From: Bacteroidales bacterium UBA2030
GTDB lineage: Bacteria > Bacteroidota > Bacteroidia > Bacteroidales > TTA-H9
Reading direction: 5' to 3'
DNA length: 16,015 nucleotides
Assembly (NCBI GenBank): GCA_002332755.1
Contig: DDBO01000119.1
Location: forward strand, 1-16,015
Of the stretch, positions 8,219 through 15,371 are shown in pieces. A model generated the notes under the pieces. That model was not told the DNA's origin and did not search any database. It saw only the letters and a list, made by a program, of their open reading frames with translations. The translations under genes and the position numbers were made by a program. How positions within the stretch are numbered: position 1 is the first letter of the stretch; the number at the start of each line of letters is the position of its first letter.

Positions 8219-8434
8219 ATGGAGCAGGAATTCACTTGTGTATATACATGCACACAGCAATACGAAGCCTTCCTTATAGAGGGTTTATTGCGAGATAACG
8301 GCATCGAAGCCACTGTAATGAACAAAAGAGATTCTTCTTACCTGATAGGATATGCCGAAGTATATGTAAAAGCTGAAGATAAAGAAAAAGCCCTGGAAAT
8401 CATCAATAATCGTGAATCACTCCGAGAAGACTAA
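8219..8434 (+). CDS. DUF2007-type small protein (putative signal-transducing protein)
   Basis: 71 residues. The layout matches DUF2007 (PF09413): an opening strand with FTCVYTCTQQYEAFLIEGLLRDNGIEATVMN, then an aromatic/hydrophobic turn (SSYLIGYAEVYVKAEDKEKALEIIN). The fold is expected to be a small ferredoxin-like alpha-beta domain related to regulatory PII/ACT-like modules. The annotation 'signal transducing' in databases is not based on known biochemistry. It starts 30 bases after the LUD gene and its last 23 bases overlap cdsA, so it probably belongs to the same transcript and may be coupled to CdsA translation. Confidence 0.8.
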   Translation: MEQEFTCVYTCTQQYEAFLIEGLLRDNGIEATVMNKRDSSYLIGYAEVYVKAEDKEKALEIINNRESLRED

Positions 8435-9248
8435 CCTTGTAACCCGCAGCATAACTGGGTCCATCTTTGGGTTGCTGATCATTTTCGGTATTTTGGCCGG
8501 TAAATGGTATTTTGCTGCACTGATGCTGCTGGCAGGATTGCTTTCGCTGCATGAACTTTATCGAATTGTACTTGCTGGCAACCGTCGAATGTATTTTGCA
8601 GGGATGCTTGCAGGTATACTTATCTACTGCAGTATTACCCTCATGGCAATGGCCGACCAGGCACAACTTCTCAAAATGCTTGCCATCGCTTTGCCGGGTA
8701 TACCTATTGTACTCATCACTGCCTTATATCAGCGAAATTCAAAAGCCTTTACCGATGCAGCCCTGGCCCATACCGGAGCAGTATATAGCCTATTCCCTTT
8801 GGCCCTGCTAAATATATTGAATATGCCCCATATTTTCCCTACCGAATATCCGCAAAAAATATTGTTGGGATTTTTCCTGCTGGTATGGACGAATGATACA
8901 ATGGCGTATATAACAGGGATAAGCATTGGGAAACACAAACTTTTCGAAAGGCACTCTCCCCGAAAGACATGGGAAGGAACCCTGGGAGGCATATTGTTTA
9001 CACTACTTGCCGCATGGCTTCTATGGCGATTCTTCGGACAACTCACTCTTATTCAATGGATGGTAACAGGTCTTCTAACGGCTATCACCGGACTTTTTGG
9101 TGACCTGGCTGAAAGCATGATCAAAAGAGAGGCAAATATTAAAGATAGCGGAAACCTGCTTCCCGGACATGGAGGCGTCTTAGACCGCTTCGACGCTACC
9201 CTCCTCGCAGCTCCTGTGGTTGTAGCTTATCTGATTTTATCCTCGTAA
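8412..9248 (+). CDS. cdsA: Phosphatidate cytidylyltransferase (CDP-diglyceride synthase)
   Basis: 278 residues. Makes CDP-diacylglycerol from CTP and phosphatidic acid, the branch point for phosphatidylethanolamine and acidic phospholipids, in the inner membrane. The full CDS signature is visible at residues 235-261: S-M-I-K-R-E-x4-KDSGNLLPGHGG-x2-DRFD. Earlier motifs include NDTMAYITG and RKTWEGTLGG (Ser/Pro/Lys-rich loop typical of the family). Several hydrophobic helices fill the N-terminal half. The GTG at 8412 is chosen because the reading frame fits the family N-terminus (VTRSITGSIFG); it lies within the 3' end of the DUF2007 gene. The downstream gene psd acts later in the same pathway; the intermediate phosphatidylserine synthase gene is not in the window. 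Confidence 0.95.
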   Translation: MNHSEKTNLVTRSITGSIFGLLIIFGILAGKWYFAALMLLAGLLSLHELYRIVLAGNRRMYFAGMLAGILIYCSITLMAMADQAQLLKMLAIALPGIPIVLITALYQRNSKAFTDAALAHTGAVYSLFPLALLNILNMPHIFPTEYPQKILLGFFLLVWTNDTMAYITGISIGKHKLFERHSPRKTWEGTLGGILFTLLAAWLLWRFFGQLTLIQWMVTGLLTAITGLFGDLAESMIKREANIKDSGNLLPGHGGVLDRFDATLLAAPVVVAYLILSS

Positions 9249-9253
9249 ATTTG
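9220..9253 (+). promoter_or_regulatory. Possible internal promoter for psd-coaD
   Basis: TAAATTTG (9246-9253) is an exact TAnnTTTG -7 match that includes the cdsA stop codon. A TTG at 9220-9222 lies 23 bases upstream, at the long end of the normal -33/-7 spacing. It would give psd its own transcript start some 35 bases before its ATG. The match is short enough to arise by chance. Confidence 0.35.
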
Positions 9254-9293
9254 CAATTCCTTAAAACCCCAGTCAAAAGATCGAGTAATCCAA

Positions 9294-9956
9294 ATGCCGC
9301 GTTTGCACAAAGAAGGCTTTAAAATAGTACCAATCATTGGATTAGCCCTTTTAGGCTTAGCCCTGGGCCTTACCTATTTTCTACCGCAATTTACCCTCAA
9401 AAACTACCTTATTTGGGGCTTGTTTATTGTCATGATTACCCTGGTTACGAGGTTTTTCAGAGTTCCTCTGCGTCACAGCCCCCAAAACAACCACCAGGTT
9501 TTTAGCTCGGCCGATGGTGAGGTGGTAGTCATTGAGGAGACAACCGAGAAAGAGTATTTCAAAGATACCCGGATACAGGTTTCAGTTTTCATGTCAATAT
9601 ATAATGTTCACATCAATTGGGCGCCTGTAACCGGTGAAGTAATATACCAGAAATACGATCCCGGTAAATTTCTGCCTGCCTGGATGCCCAAATCATCAGA
9701 GCTTAACGAAAGAAATACTTTTGTTATTCGTACCGATGAAGGCCACGAGGTTTTGGTTCGCCAGATTGCGGGTACGGTTGCCCGCCGCATAGCCTGGTAC
9801 AAAAAACCCGGAGAAAGGGTGCAGCCTGGCGATCAATTAGGATTCATCCGTTTTGGCAGCAGAGTAGATATTTTCATGCCGGTCGGAACCTCTATTAAAG
9901 TTAAATTGGGTGAAAAAGTTAAAGGCAGTGAAACCCTGCTGGCAGAATTACCTTAA
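9294..9956 (+). CDS. psd: Phosphatidylserine decarboxylase, short (PSD-A-like) proenzyme
   Basis: 220 residues, the length of the short archaeal-type/Bacteroidota form. Converts phosphatidylserine to phosphatidylethanolamine at the inner membrane. Two N-terminal hydrophobic segments (about 11-30 and 38-52) precede FFRVPLR. Key sites: D74 in SADGEVV, H106 in SIYNVHINWAPVTGEV, and the self-cleavage site FGS at G188-S189, where S189 becomes the pyruvoyl cofactor of the small alpha chain (the last 32 residues or so). The C-terminal VGTSIKVKLGEKVKGSETLLA closes the fold. It sits 45 bases after cdsA, with coaD 11 bases downstream. Confidence 0.95.
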   Translation: MPRLHKEGFKIVPIIGLALLGLALGLTYFLPQFTLKNYLIWGLFIVMITLVTRFFRVPLRHSPQNNHQVFSSADGEVVVIEETTEKEYFKDTRIQVSVFMSIYNVHINWAPVTGEVIYQKYDPGKFLPAWMPKSSELNERNTFVIRTDEGHEVLVRQIAGTVARRIAWYKKPGERVQPGDQLGFIRFGSRVDIFMPVGTSIKVKLGEKVKGSETLLAELP

Positions 9957-9967
9957 TAAGCATCATC

Positions 9968-10483
9968 ATGACTCCGGAACAAACCCTTGCTGCTGAAAAT
10001 TTAAGAATTGCAGTTTTTCCCGGCTCATTCGATCCCATTACCGCAGGGCATTATGGATTGGTAATCAGGGCTCTTAATTTCTTCGACCATATCATTATTG
10101 CCATCGGCCACAATACAGAAAAAAAGGCTTTCTTCACTGCCGAGAAACGTCTGCAAATGATTCAAGACTTATTCGAAGATCAGCCAAGGGTGAAAGCAGA
10201 AATATATTCAGGCCTGACTGTCGACTTTTGCCGGACTCAAAATGCCAAATATATTCTTCGCGGACTCCGTACTTCGGCTGATTTCGAGTTCGAAAGGGTT
10301 ATTGCTCAGGTCAATCGCAAGCTGCATCCCGACATAGAAACCATTTTCCTGCTAACAGCACCTGAACACAGCTTCATCTCCAGCTCGATTGTTCGTGAAG
10401 TTCTTGCCAATGGCGGCGACCCGACGCCCTTTCTCCCCCACAGACTTGATATTTTTAAGTATTTAAAAAACACTGAAAAATAA
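9968..10483 (+). CDS. coaD: Phosphopantetheine adenylyltransferase (PPAT)
   Basis: 171 residues; the family core is about 160, and the extra length is a dozen residues at the N-terminus. Transfers AMP from ATP to 4'-phosphopantetheine to make dephospho-CoA, the fourth step of CoA synthesis, in the cytosol. The nucleotidyltransferase motif is FPGSFDPITAGHYG, with the TxGH element at 25-28. It is followed by AIGHNTEKKAFF, the RGLRTSADFEFE pantetheine-site region and ISSSIVRE (from 137), equivalent to the ISSTxVR motif. The ATG at 9968 is the only good start near the motif. It is only 11 bases after psd, so co-transcription is likely; the next gene follows after 60 bases. Confidence 0.96.
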   Translation: MTPEQTLAAENLRIAVFPGSFDPITAGHYGLVIRALNFFDHIIIAIGHNTEKKAFFTAEKRLQMIQDLFEDQPRVKAEIYSGLTVDFCRTQNAKYILRGLRTSADFEFERVIAQVNRKLHPDIETIFLLTAPEHSFISSSIVREVLANGGDPTPFLPHRLDIFKYLKNTEK

Positions 10484-10543
10484 TTCGTCGTACAACATAT
10501 TAAACACTTACGTAGGAAATTTGAACCCTGTTTCTTTTCTCTC

Positions 10544-11968
10544 ATGAAAAATAAAGACATGAGGAATCTTTTCAACATAATCTTCATCTTTTTTTTACCT
10601 GTCCTTACCCATGCATTGCCAGTCAGCCTGAAAGGATATTTTCCCAAAGCATTAGGCGAAACAGTTTATATCATTGGATTTAAAGATTTTATTAGCCAAA
10701 CCGAGGAAATTCTGGCATCCACAACGATCGATGCAAATGGATATTTTCACCTATCAATAAAACTGGATCATCCCTCTCCCCTCATGCTCGAGATTGCCTT
10801 TTACAGGCTGAGCTTTTATGCTTTGCCTGGTAGTAACTGGCAGTTTAATTCCGAGCAATTTCAGGTGACAGAAAACGGGAACCCCCTTTTGCCTCAATCC
10901 ACTCTGCCATGCTATATCCATGGCCCCCTGACTGATTCGCTGCTGCGAAACATGAATGCCCAAATTGCTGACTTTCTCGACTCGGCTGCTTACGAAATTT
11001 ACCTGAAACAGAATACAACAATACTCGATACATTTACTAATAAAACACTTACAATCAACCTATTTGATAAAAAATTTCAGGAGGCTGCGTCCTACCAATT
11101 AGCCACTTTGTATCCTGGGGCCCGACTTCCACTGGGTTTTAATGCTTTCCATGAATTACAACCTAAGTACCAATCATGGCATTTCTGCAACTGGCTCGAG
11201 GATTACCTGGCGAAAGCGCTCACCCGTGAAAATCCACTTTCTGCCAATTCAGGTTTGACGCGCGACCTTATACTGGCTATTAACCAGAAAGAAGATTTGC
11301 AAACAGTAAGGAAGCTTCTCTCACAACATTTTCAGATTACAGATTCACTGATGGAGGATGTAGTCACGCTGGCGGCCTTAAAAGTCTTTTATCGAACACC
11401 AATCTATCAAAATAAATCCATTATAAATCTTATCCGTCAGGTGAAAGAAACAACCTCTAACAACGATATTGCCTTCATCGCCAAAAACCTTGTGCAGCGA
11501 TTTACAGCCTTCTTACCAGGGAATCAGGTACCACCCTATGAACTTATAACACAAACAGGAGATACTCTCAATCCTGCCAAAACAAGGGGTAAGTATTCTT
11601 ATTTTGTCTTTGCCCGAAAGTATTGCAGTAGTTGCCTCAATAGCCTCGAATTACTCAGGCCTCTTTATGAGAGATACAAAGATAAACTACAGATTATTTG
11701 CATTTTTACTTCTCACGATACCCTGACTGAATCCGGATTCGCCAAAAAAATGAATTACCCCTGGCCAGTAGTTATTGCTGGAAAAAACTATGATTTTCTG
11801 AGAACTTTTCAGGCATTTTCACTTCCTCTTGAGATATTAGTAAACGAAAACGGGAATATAGTGGCCTGGCCTGCATACCGGGCAGGTGAGGGATTGGAGG
11901 CGGTACTGGAAAAATTGCTATCGAAACAACCTAATCCCCCAAAGGCTCCTCTGCAGCGAAAATGGTGA
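10544..11968 (+). CDS. Secreted thioredoxin-like (TlpA/AhpC-TSA type) protein with long N-terminal region
   Basis: 474 residues. The N-terminal signal sequence includes NIIFIFFLPVLTHALP; the ATG at 10559 (MRNLF) would give a more conventional signal peptide than the one at 10544. Residues about 25-100 resemble the beta-rich DUF4369-like domain (GYFPKALGETVYIIGF, then DANGYFHLSI) often fused to Bacteroidota TlpA proteins. A long helical middle region follows. The C-terminal thioredoxin fold has the redox motif C361-S-S-C364 (YFVFARKYCSSC) and a cis-proline at P428 (SLPLEILVNENGNIV). It therefore probably acts as a disulfide reductase or isomerase in the periplasm; the substrate is unknown. CSSC is not the usual CPxC. 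The last 38 bases overlap rsmD on the other strand, encoding the tail QPNPPKAPLQRKW. Eight T at 10589-10596 lie inside the signal sequence, in frame. Confidence 0.85.
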   Translation: MKNKDMRNLFNIIFIFFLPVLTHALPVSLKGYFPKALGETVYIIGFKDFISQTEEILASTTIDANGYFHLSIKLDHPSPLMLEIAFYRLSFYALPGSNWQFNSEQFQVTENGNPLLPQSTLPCYIHGPLTDSLLRNMNAQIADFLDSAAYEIYLKQNTTILDTFTNKTLTINLFDKKFQEAASYQLATLYPGARLPLGFNAFHELQPKYQSWHFCNWLEDYLAKALTRENPLSANSGLTRDLILAINQKEDLQTVRKLLSQHFQITDSLMEDVVTLAALKVFYRTPIYQNKSIINLIRQVKETTSNNDIAFIAKNLVQRFTAFLPGNQVPPYELITQTGDTLNPAKTRGKYSYFVFARKYCSSCLNSLELLRPLYERYKDKLQIICIFTSHDTLTESGFAKKMNYPWPVVIAGKNYDFLRTFQAFSLPLEILVNENGNIVAWPAYRAGEGLEAVLEKLLSKQPNPPKAPLQRKW

Positions 11969-12482
11969 AGTGAACTTTGCCATATGTTTTATGTGTCAGA
12001 AAGCGGGGATGAGCTGAAAAGTCATATTCACCCGGATGTTCCAGTATAAACCACCCTCCCGGATGGAGCAATTCACGGGAAAAGACCAAATCGGGTAAAG
12101 TCGGTAAAAGTTCCAGGTCGAAAGGAGGATCGGCAAAAATGATATCGTAGCGTAGCCTGAGTGAGTGCAGATAATGAAACACATCGTGCCGGAATACCGA
12201 AAGATTGGAAAAGCCCAGGTCGCGAGCAGCTTTCTGAATCCATTCCGTACAGCGCAAATTTTGATCAATAGCAGTGACTCGTCCGGCGCCACGGCTGCAA
12301 AACTCTAAAGAAATACTCCCTGTTCCGGCAAAAAGGTCAAGAATATTCAGACCATCCATTTCCCACGTGTGTTCAATTACATTAAAAATGCCCTCCTTGG
12401 CCATATCAGTCGTAGGACGTACCGGGAGATTTGTCGGAGGCCTAAGTATCTTTCCTTTATGACTACCTCTTATAATTCGCAC
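11931..12482 (-). CDS. rsmD: 16S rRNA (guanine(966)-N(2))-methyltransferase RsmD
   Basis: 183 residues, normal for the family. Methylates G966 of 16S rRNA (E. coli numbering) in 30S subunits using S-adenosylmethionine. Seen: an N-terminal RIIRG-x2-KG substrate segment, VRPTTDMAKEGIFN (residues 21-34), the SAM-binding motif ILDLFAGTGSISLE (47-60), acidic residue D73 of motif II (TAIDQN), and the catalytic DPPF at 118-121. It starts at a GTG whose codon lies 13 bases inside the end of the DUF3822 gene, suggesting coupled translation. Its 3' end overlaps the convergent thioredoxin-like gene by 38 bp, leaving no intergenic space for a terminator. Confidence 0.95.
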   Translation of the reverse strand: MRIIRGSHKGKILRPPTNLPVRPTTDMAKEGIFNVIEHTWEMDGLNILDLFAGTGSISLEFCSRGAGRVTAIDQNLRCTEWIQKAARDLGFSNLSVFRHDVFHYLHSLRLRYDIIFADPPFDLELLPTLPDLVFSRELLHPGGWFILEHPGEYDFSAHPRFLTHKTYGKVHFTIFAAEEPLGD

Positions 12483-13360
12483 AATTGGCTGTAAATAAGT
12501 GAATAAAAGAAATGACCAGGAATATCATTAAATTCGTATGTCCAGGTAAGATTGTCGGGGCGGGCCGGAAAACTCACATGGCGTATGTATCGTGTAAGGA
12601 TGGTATGCAAAGGAGAACCTTCTTCCACATCACCGGTTAGCCATACCGGGATAATTTCGGGATTAAGATTAAGTTGCTCCAGGGCAAAGAGCACATAATA
12701 GACAAAATCCTCACGCGTCTGGTAATGGAAGGTATTGTAAAACACCAGGCTGTTACGGGCAAAATAGGCTATTTCAAACCACTCGGTGCCAGGTTGAATG
12801 ATGATGGCTTCGCTAAGGCGATGGAGACGACAAAACAGTATGCCTGACTGAATAAAAGCAGAAGCCGCATGCCGAATTTTGGCATCCGGAATCAATAAAG
12901 GAATCTGACGGCTCCACTCCTCGTGAAATGCATAAATATTCCATGCTTCAATATCGGCCAGATAATCGGCTGTAACCATAAAACCGGCAGGCCTGGGTAC
13001 ATTAAATTCGAGGTAAAGCTCTTTAAGGTTGGAATCGAAGAGGGGTGCAGGTATAAGGGTTACCAGCCGGTTCGAAACCAGAACACGGGGATTACTGAAG
13101 GGTTTACCTAACCATGGATGGTTCATAACAAAAGCGGCAAAAGCTTTGAGTAAATTACCCGCCTTAATGCCTGCATGGGCCATCATCCGACTTTCAATAT
13201 TGTAATCGGCAAGACCTACCAGCTTTCCATCAGCCTTTTGAGAAAGCAAATAAGAAAAACCATCCTCCCGAAGGAGAATGGTGATATTGTATTCTAGTGT
13301 ACGGAAAGCGTCGAAACTTTTATCGGTAAATCCTTGGTTCAAAACAAACCTTCCGCTCAC
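12470..13360 (-). CDS. DUF3822 family protein (actin-like ATPase fold suspected)
   Basis: 296 residues. Recognised as DUF3822 by the Bacteroidota-specific pattern: an N-terminal strand pair (LEYNITILLREDGFSYLL), a central RVLVSNRLVTLIPAPLFD segment, and C-terminal WFEIAYFARNSLVFYNTFHYQTREDFVYYVLFALEQLNLNPE, which alternates beta strands with a helix as in ASKHA folds. I recall that a structural-genomics model of a Bacteroides member was described as actin-like. ATP-binding phosphate loops are not obvious in this sequence, so activity is uncertain. It starts at a GTG at 13360, 25 bases after the preceding unknown gene, and overlaps rsmD by 13 bases. The link to rsmD recurs across the phylum as far as I recall, hinting at a translation- or envelope-linked role. 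Confidence 0.8.
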   Translation of the reverse strand: MSGRFVLNQGFTDKSFDAFRTLEYNITILLREDGFSYLLSQKADGKLVGLADYNIESRMMAHAGIKAGNLLKAFAAFVMNHPWLGKPFSNPRVLVSNRLVTLIPAPLFDSNLKELYLEFNVPRPAGFMVTADYLADIEAWNIYAFHEEWSRQIPLLIPDAKIRHAASAFIQSGILFCRLHRLSEAIIIQPGTEWFEIAYFARNSLVFYNTFHYQTREDFVYYVLFALEQLNLNPEIIPVWLTGDVEEGSPLHTILTRYIRHVSFPARPDNLTWTYEFNDIPGHFFYSLIYSQLCEL

Positions 13361-13385
13361 AATCCAGTATTTTATACGGGAAAGT

Positions 13386-13982
13386 TTATTCCCAGTTACC
13401 GTCGGTGGATACTTCAGTCATCGAGCCCACTTTAAGGCCGGGGAATTTATTAAGATTGTTGAGTGTGGCGTCGAGGTTGCGAATAAGCTGTTCATCCAAT
13501 CCTTTGAGGACATCTACATTCAATGCAGATGCTTGAAAAACAGGAACCTTTAAACCACCTTTATCGATAAAACCGGCTTCAAGTTTAATGGGAACCTGAG
13601 GATTAAAAGGATTCACCTTGAGTTCATTAATCTTGAAATCCGGACGTTTACCAAACAAGGAATCGTACACCTTGGTGTAACCGACAACTTCAGAGATGGT
13701 TCGCGTAAAAGTGGTATCATTTGGATCCGGTATCATTTTAACTACTGGAATACTATCGCTGAAAGCAAATGAAATCAAAGTATCGAAGCTACCCGTATAT
13801 TTATTGTTGGCGGCTTTATAAAATTTCTCAATTTCCCTGATATCCTTCAGCTTTTGGATAATAATGCCATACCGGTAACTTTTTTGTTTTTCAAAACGAA
13901 CCGGCTCCATGATGCTCTCATAAATAAAATAAGCCAACACCACAATGGCTATTCCGAGTACGATTCTGATGACGTTCTTCAT
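13386..13982 (-). CDS. Conserved single-TM protein of unknown function (pseudopilin-like N-terminal half)
   Basis: 198 residues from the ATG at 13982. One membrane helix at about 4-24 (VIRIVLGIAIVVLAYFIYES) is followed by an extracytoplasmic part. The segment after the helix (IIIQKLKDIREIEKFYKAANNKYTGSFDTLISFA) has the long-helix, then Y-x5-G-x-Y/F-x-S-x-D-x-L pattern of pseudopilin-type proteins, though no prepilin peptidase site is visible. The C-terminal part (KVNPF, FIDKGGLKVPVFQAS, LKGLDEQLIRNLD, PGLKVGSMTEVSTDGNWE) looks strongly constrained. I recall similar uncharacterised proteins in other Bacteroidota. An in-frame TTG at 14006 falls within the -7 box, so the ATG is preferred. First gene of an operon with the DUF3822 gene and rsmD. 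Confidence 0.75.
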   Translation of the reverse strand: MKNVIRIVLGIAIVVLAYFIYESIMEPVRFEKQKSYRYGIIIQKLKDIREIEKFYKAANNKYTGSFDTLISFAFSDSIPVVKMIPDPNDTTFTRTISEVVGYTKVYDSLFGKRPDFKINELKVNPFNPQVPIKLEAGFIDKGGLKVPVFQASALNVDVLKGLDEQLIRNLDATLNNLNKFPGLKVGSMTEVSTDGNWE

Positions 13983-14003
13983 GATGCTTGGGTTTAAGTG
14001 GTG

Positions 14004-14011
14004 CAAAAATA
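14004..14011 (-). promoter_or_regulatory. Bacteroidota-type -7 box for the unknown/DUF3822/rsmD operon
   Basis: On the minus strand TATTTTTG exactly matches TAnnTTTG. It lies 21 bases upstream of the ATG at 13982, implying a leader of roughly 15 bases and no Shine-Dalgarno. The 14 bases GGTGCAAAAATAGG (plus strand, 14000-14013) are identical to 4973-4986 in front of birA. Confidence 0.55.
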
Positions 14012-14070
14012 GGGTTTTTCCGTTTATTTTCTTAAAATCGGGGACTTTTCGTTCAAAATTTTATATAGGA

Positions 14071-15306
14071 TCAGAAATCATAGGAGGCTACAGCTTGCAA
14101 TCGCAGATTGCCAACAGAATGGGTGTTTTTCACTTCATACATTTCATCAGGTTCACCGTAAACTGCCTGGGTATATTCGGCTTCCAGGTATAAGGTAAGA
14201 GGGCCACTGTTAAAACTTACCCGAGGGGCTGCCCTCCAGGCCATTGCAATATTCTCTCCCCTTCCCCAAAAAATGGGTTGAGCCGGCCGATGGGTACCCA
14301 GGTTTTTGAGCCATCCCCCATAAAATCCGACTTCATACCTGCCTAATCGATAGGTCGCATCAATCCAGGAAAATAAATGATTGAGGTTGATATATTTATA
14401 AACCCCGCCGGATTCAATGGTTTCTACCGCATATCCTCCTGCCATCAGGTGGTCGGAGAGATTCTGCCCATATACGCCCTGATACTTAAACCTAAATTTT
14501 TTCGCTGTTACCTGGCCAAATGCTGTAAATGAAACTGAATTAACCTTCTCATTTGTAAAGGTCAGTGAATCGGTGACCAGACGAGGGGCTAACGATTTGT
14601 AGTCGATGCCTGCTCCCATGAGCAGGTTTTCTGTTGTATAATGCACCTGCAGATGAAAATTAGGCAAAGGCGAAAACCTCAAATAGTCGGGTTGTATTCC
14701 GCCCGGCCCTGATGAAGCATAGTCGCGCTGAGCCAATACTATTCCTGCAACCTTAAATTTCCCCCTTCCCCACTCCAACCTAAACTGAGGATTACGGGCA
14801 AAGGAATGAAAAGGAGCACCTGTATTCAATCCCAAGGGCCTTGGCAAAGCTTCCGGAACGTCGAGGGGCGTCCAGTATTGACCGGCAAGTACACGAAGGG
14901 TTGACCATTTTATAACAAAATAGGCATGCCTTAATCGAAAGGAATTATTCTCGTAATTGGATGGGCCTGTAAAGTCGCCTTCAACATAGGCATATCCATT
15001 TCCACCTAAAATCTGACTTGGCTTTGTACGAGCAAATAAACGTGTAGTCATCGCCCACATATTGAATCCCGGCCTTGCATTCAAATCGCGGCCATCGTTG
15101 CCGGTCTTTACCGGTTTGGGCCAAAAAATAAAAAATCCCTCCCGGCTTTCTACATTCAGACGAGAATCGTAGGCTGCATCAGCCCGTACAAACCCACCCC
15201 ATTCCAACGAAAACGCCTGACTATTGTTCTGCCCCATAAGGCAGTATTGCAAAATCATTAAGCCGACGAATAATAGTCCTTTTTTTTGTGTAAACTTAAA
15301 ACGCAT
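14071..15306 (-). CDS. Outer-membrane beta-barrel porin, DcaP-like
   Basis: 411 residues. Signal peptide about 1-26 (GLLFVGLMILQYCLMGQ). The mature protein is rich in alternating amphipathic strands with aromatic girdles and ends in a terminal phenylalanine (QAVASYDF), the usual barrel-assembly signal. DcaP-like features: GGFVRADAAYDSR near the N-terminus, TTRLFARTKPSQILGGNGYAYVEGDF, FRLRHAYFVIKW, the conserved LAGQYWTPLD and RNPQFRLEWGRGKF. DcaP-type porins are known in Acinetobacter to pass dicarboxylates and small acidic compounds; the substrate here is unknown and no transporter lies beside it. It starts at an ATG 65 bases after the stop of the nuclease-domain gene on the same strand; no clear TAnnTTTG box was found in that gap. 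Confidence 0.85.
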   Translation of the reverse strand: MRFKFTQKKGLLFVGLMILQYCLMGQNNSQAFSLEWGGFVRADAAYDSRLNVESREGFFIFWPKPVKTGNDGRDLNARPGFNMWAMTTRLFARTKPSQILGGNGYAYVEGDFTGPSNYENNSFRLRHAYFVIKWSTLRVLAGQYWTPLDVPEALPRPLGLNTGAPFHSFARNPQFRLEWGRGKFKVAGIVLAQRDYASSGPGGIQPDYLRFSPLPNFHLQVHYTTENLLMGAGIDYKSLAPRLVTDSLTFTNEKVNSVSFTAFGQVTAKKFRFKYQGVYGQNLSDHLMAGGYAVETIESGGVYKYINLNHLFSWIDATYRLGRYEVGFYGGWLKNLGTHRPAQPIFWGRGENIAMAWRAAPRVSFNSGPLTLYLEAEYTQAVYGEPDEMYEVKNTHSVGNLRLQAVASYDF

Positions 15307-15371
15307 CTTATGTTATTCGATTAATATTTAATGAGTTGATTATTGAAGTCCTGTTATTGTAATGGAAAGAC

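Noticed and set aside
14071..15306. Phosphate-selective porin (OprP/OprO) identity
   Set aside because: The EGDF, LRHAYF and LAGQYWTPLD segments fit the DcaP-like group better, and no phosphate-uptake genes are nearby.
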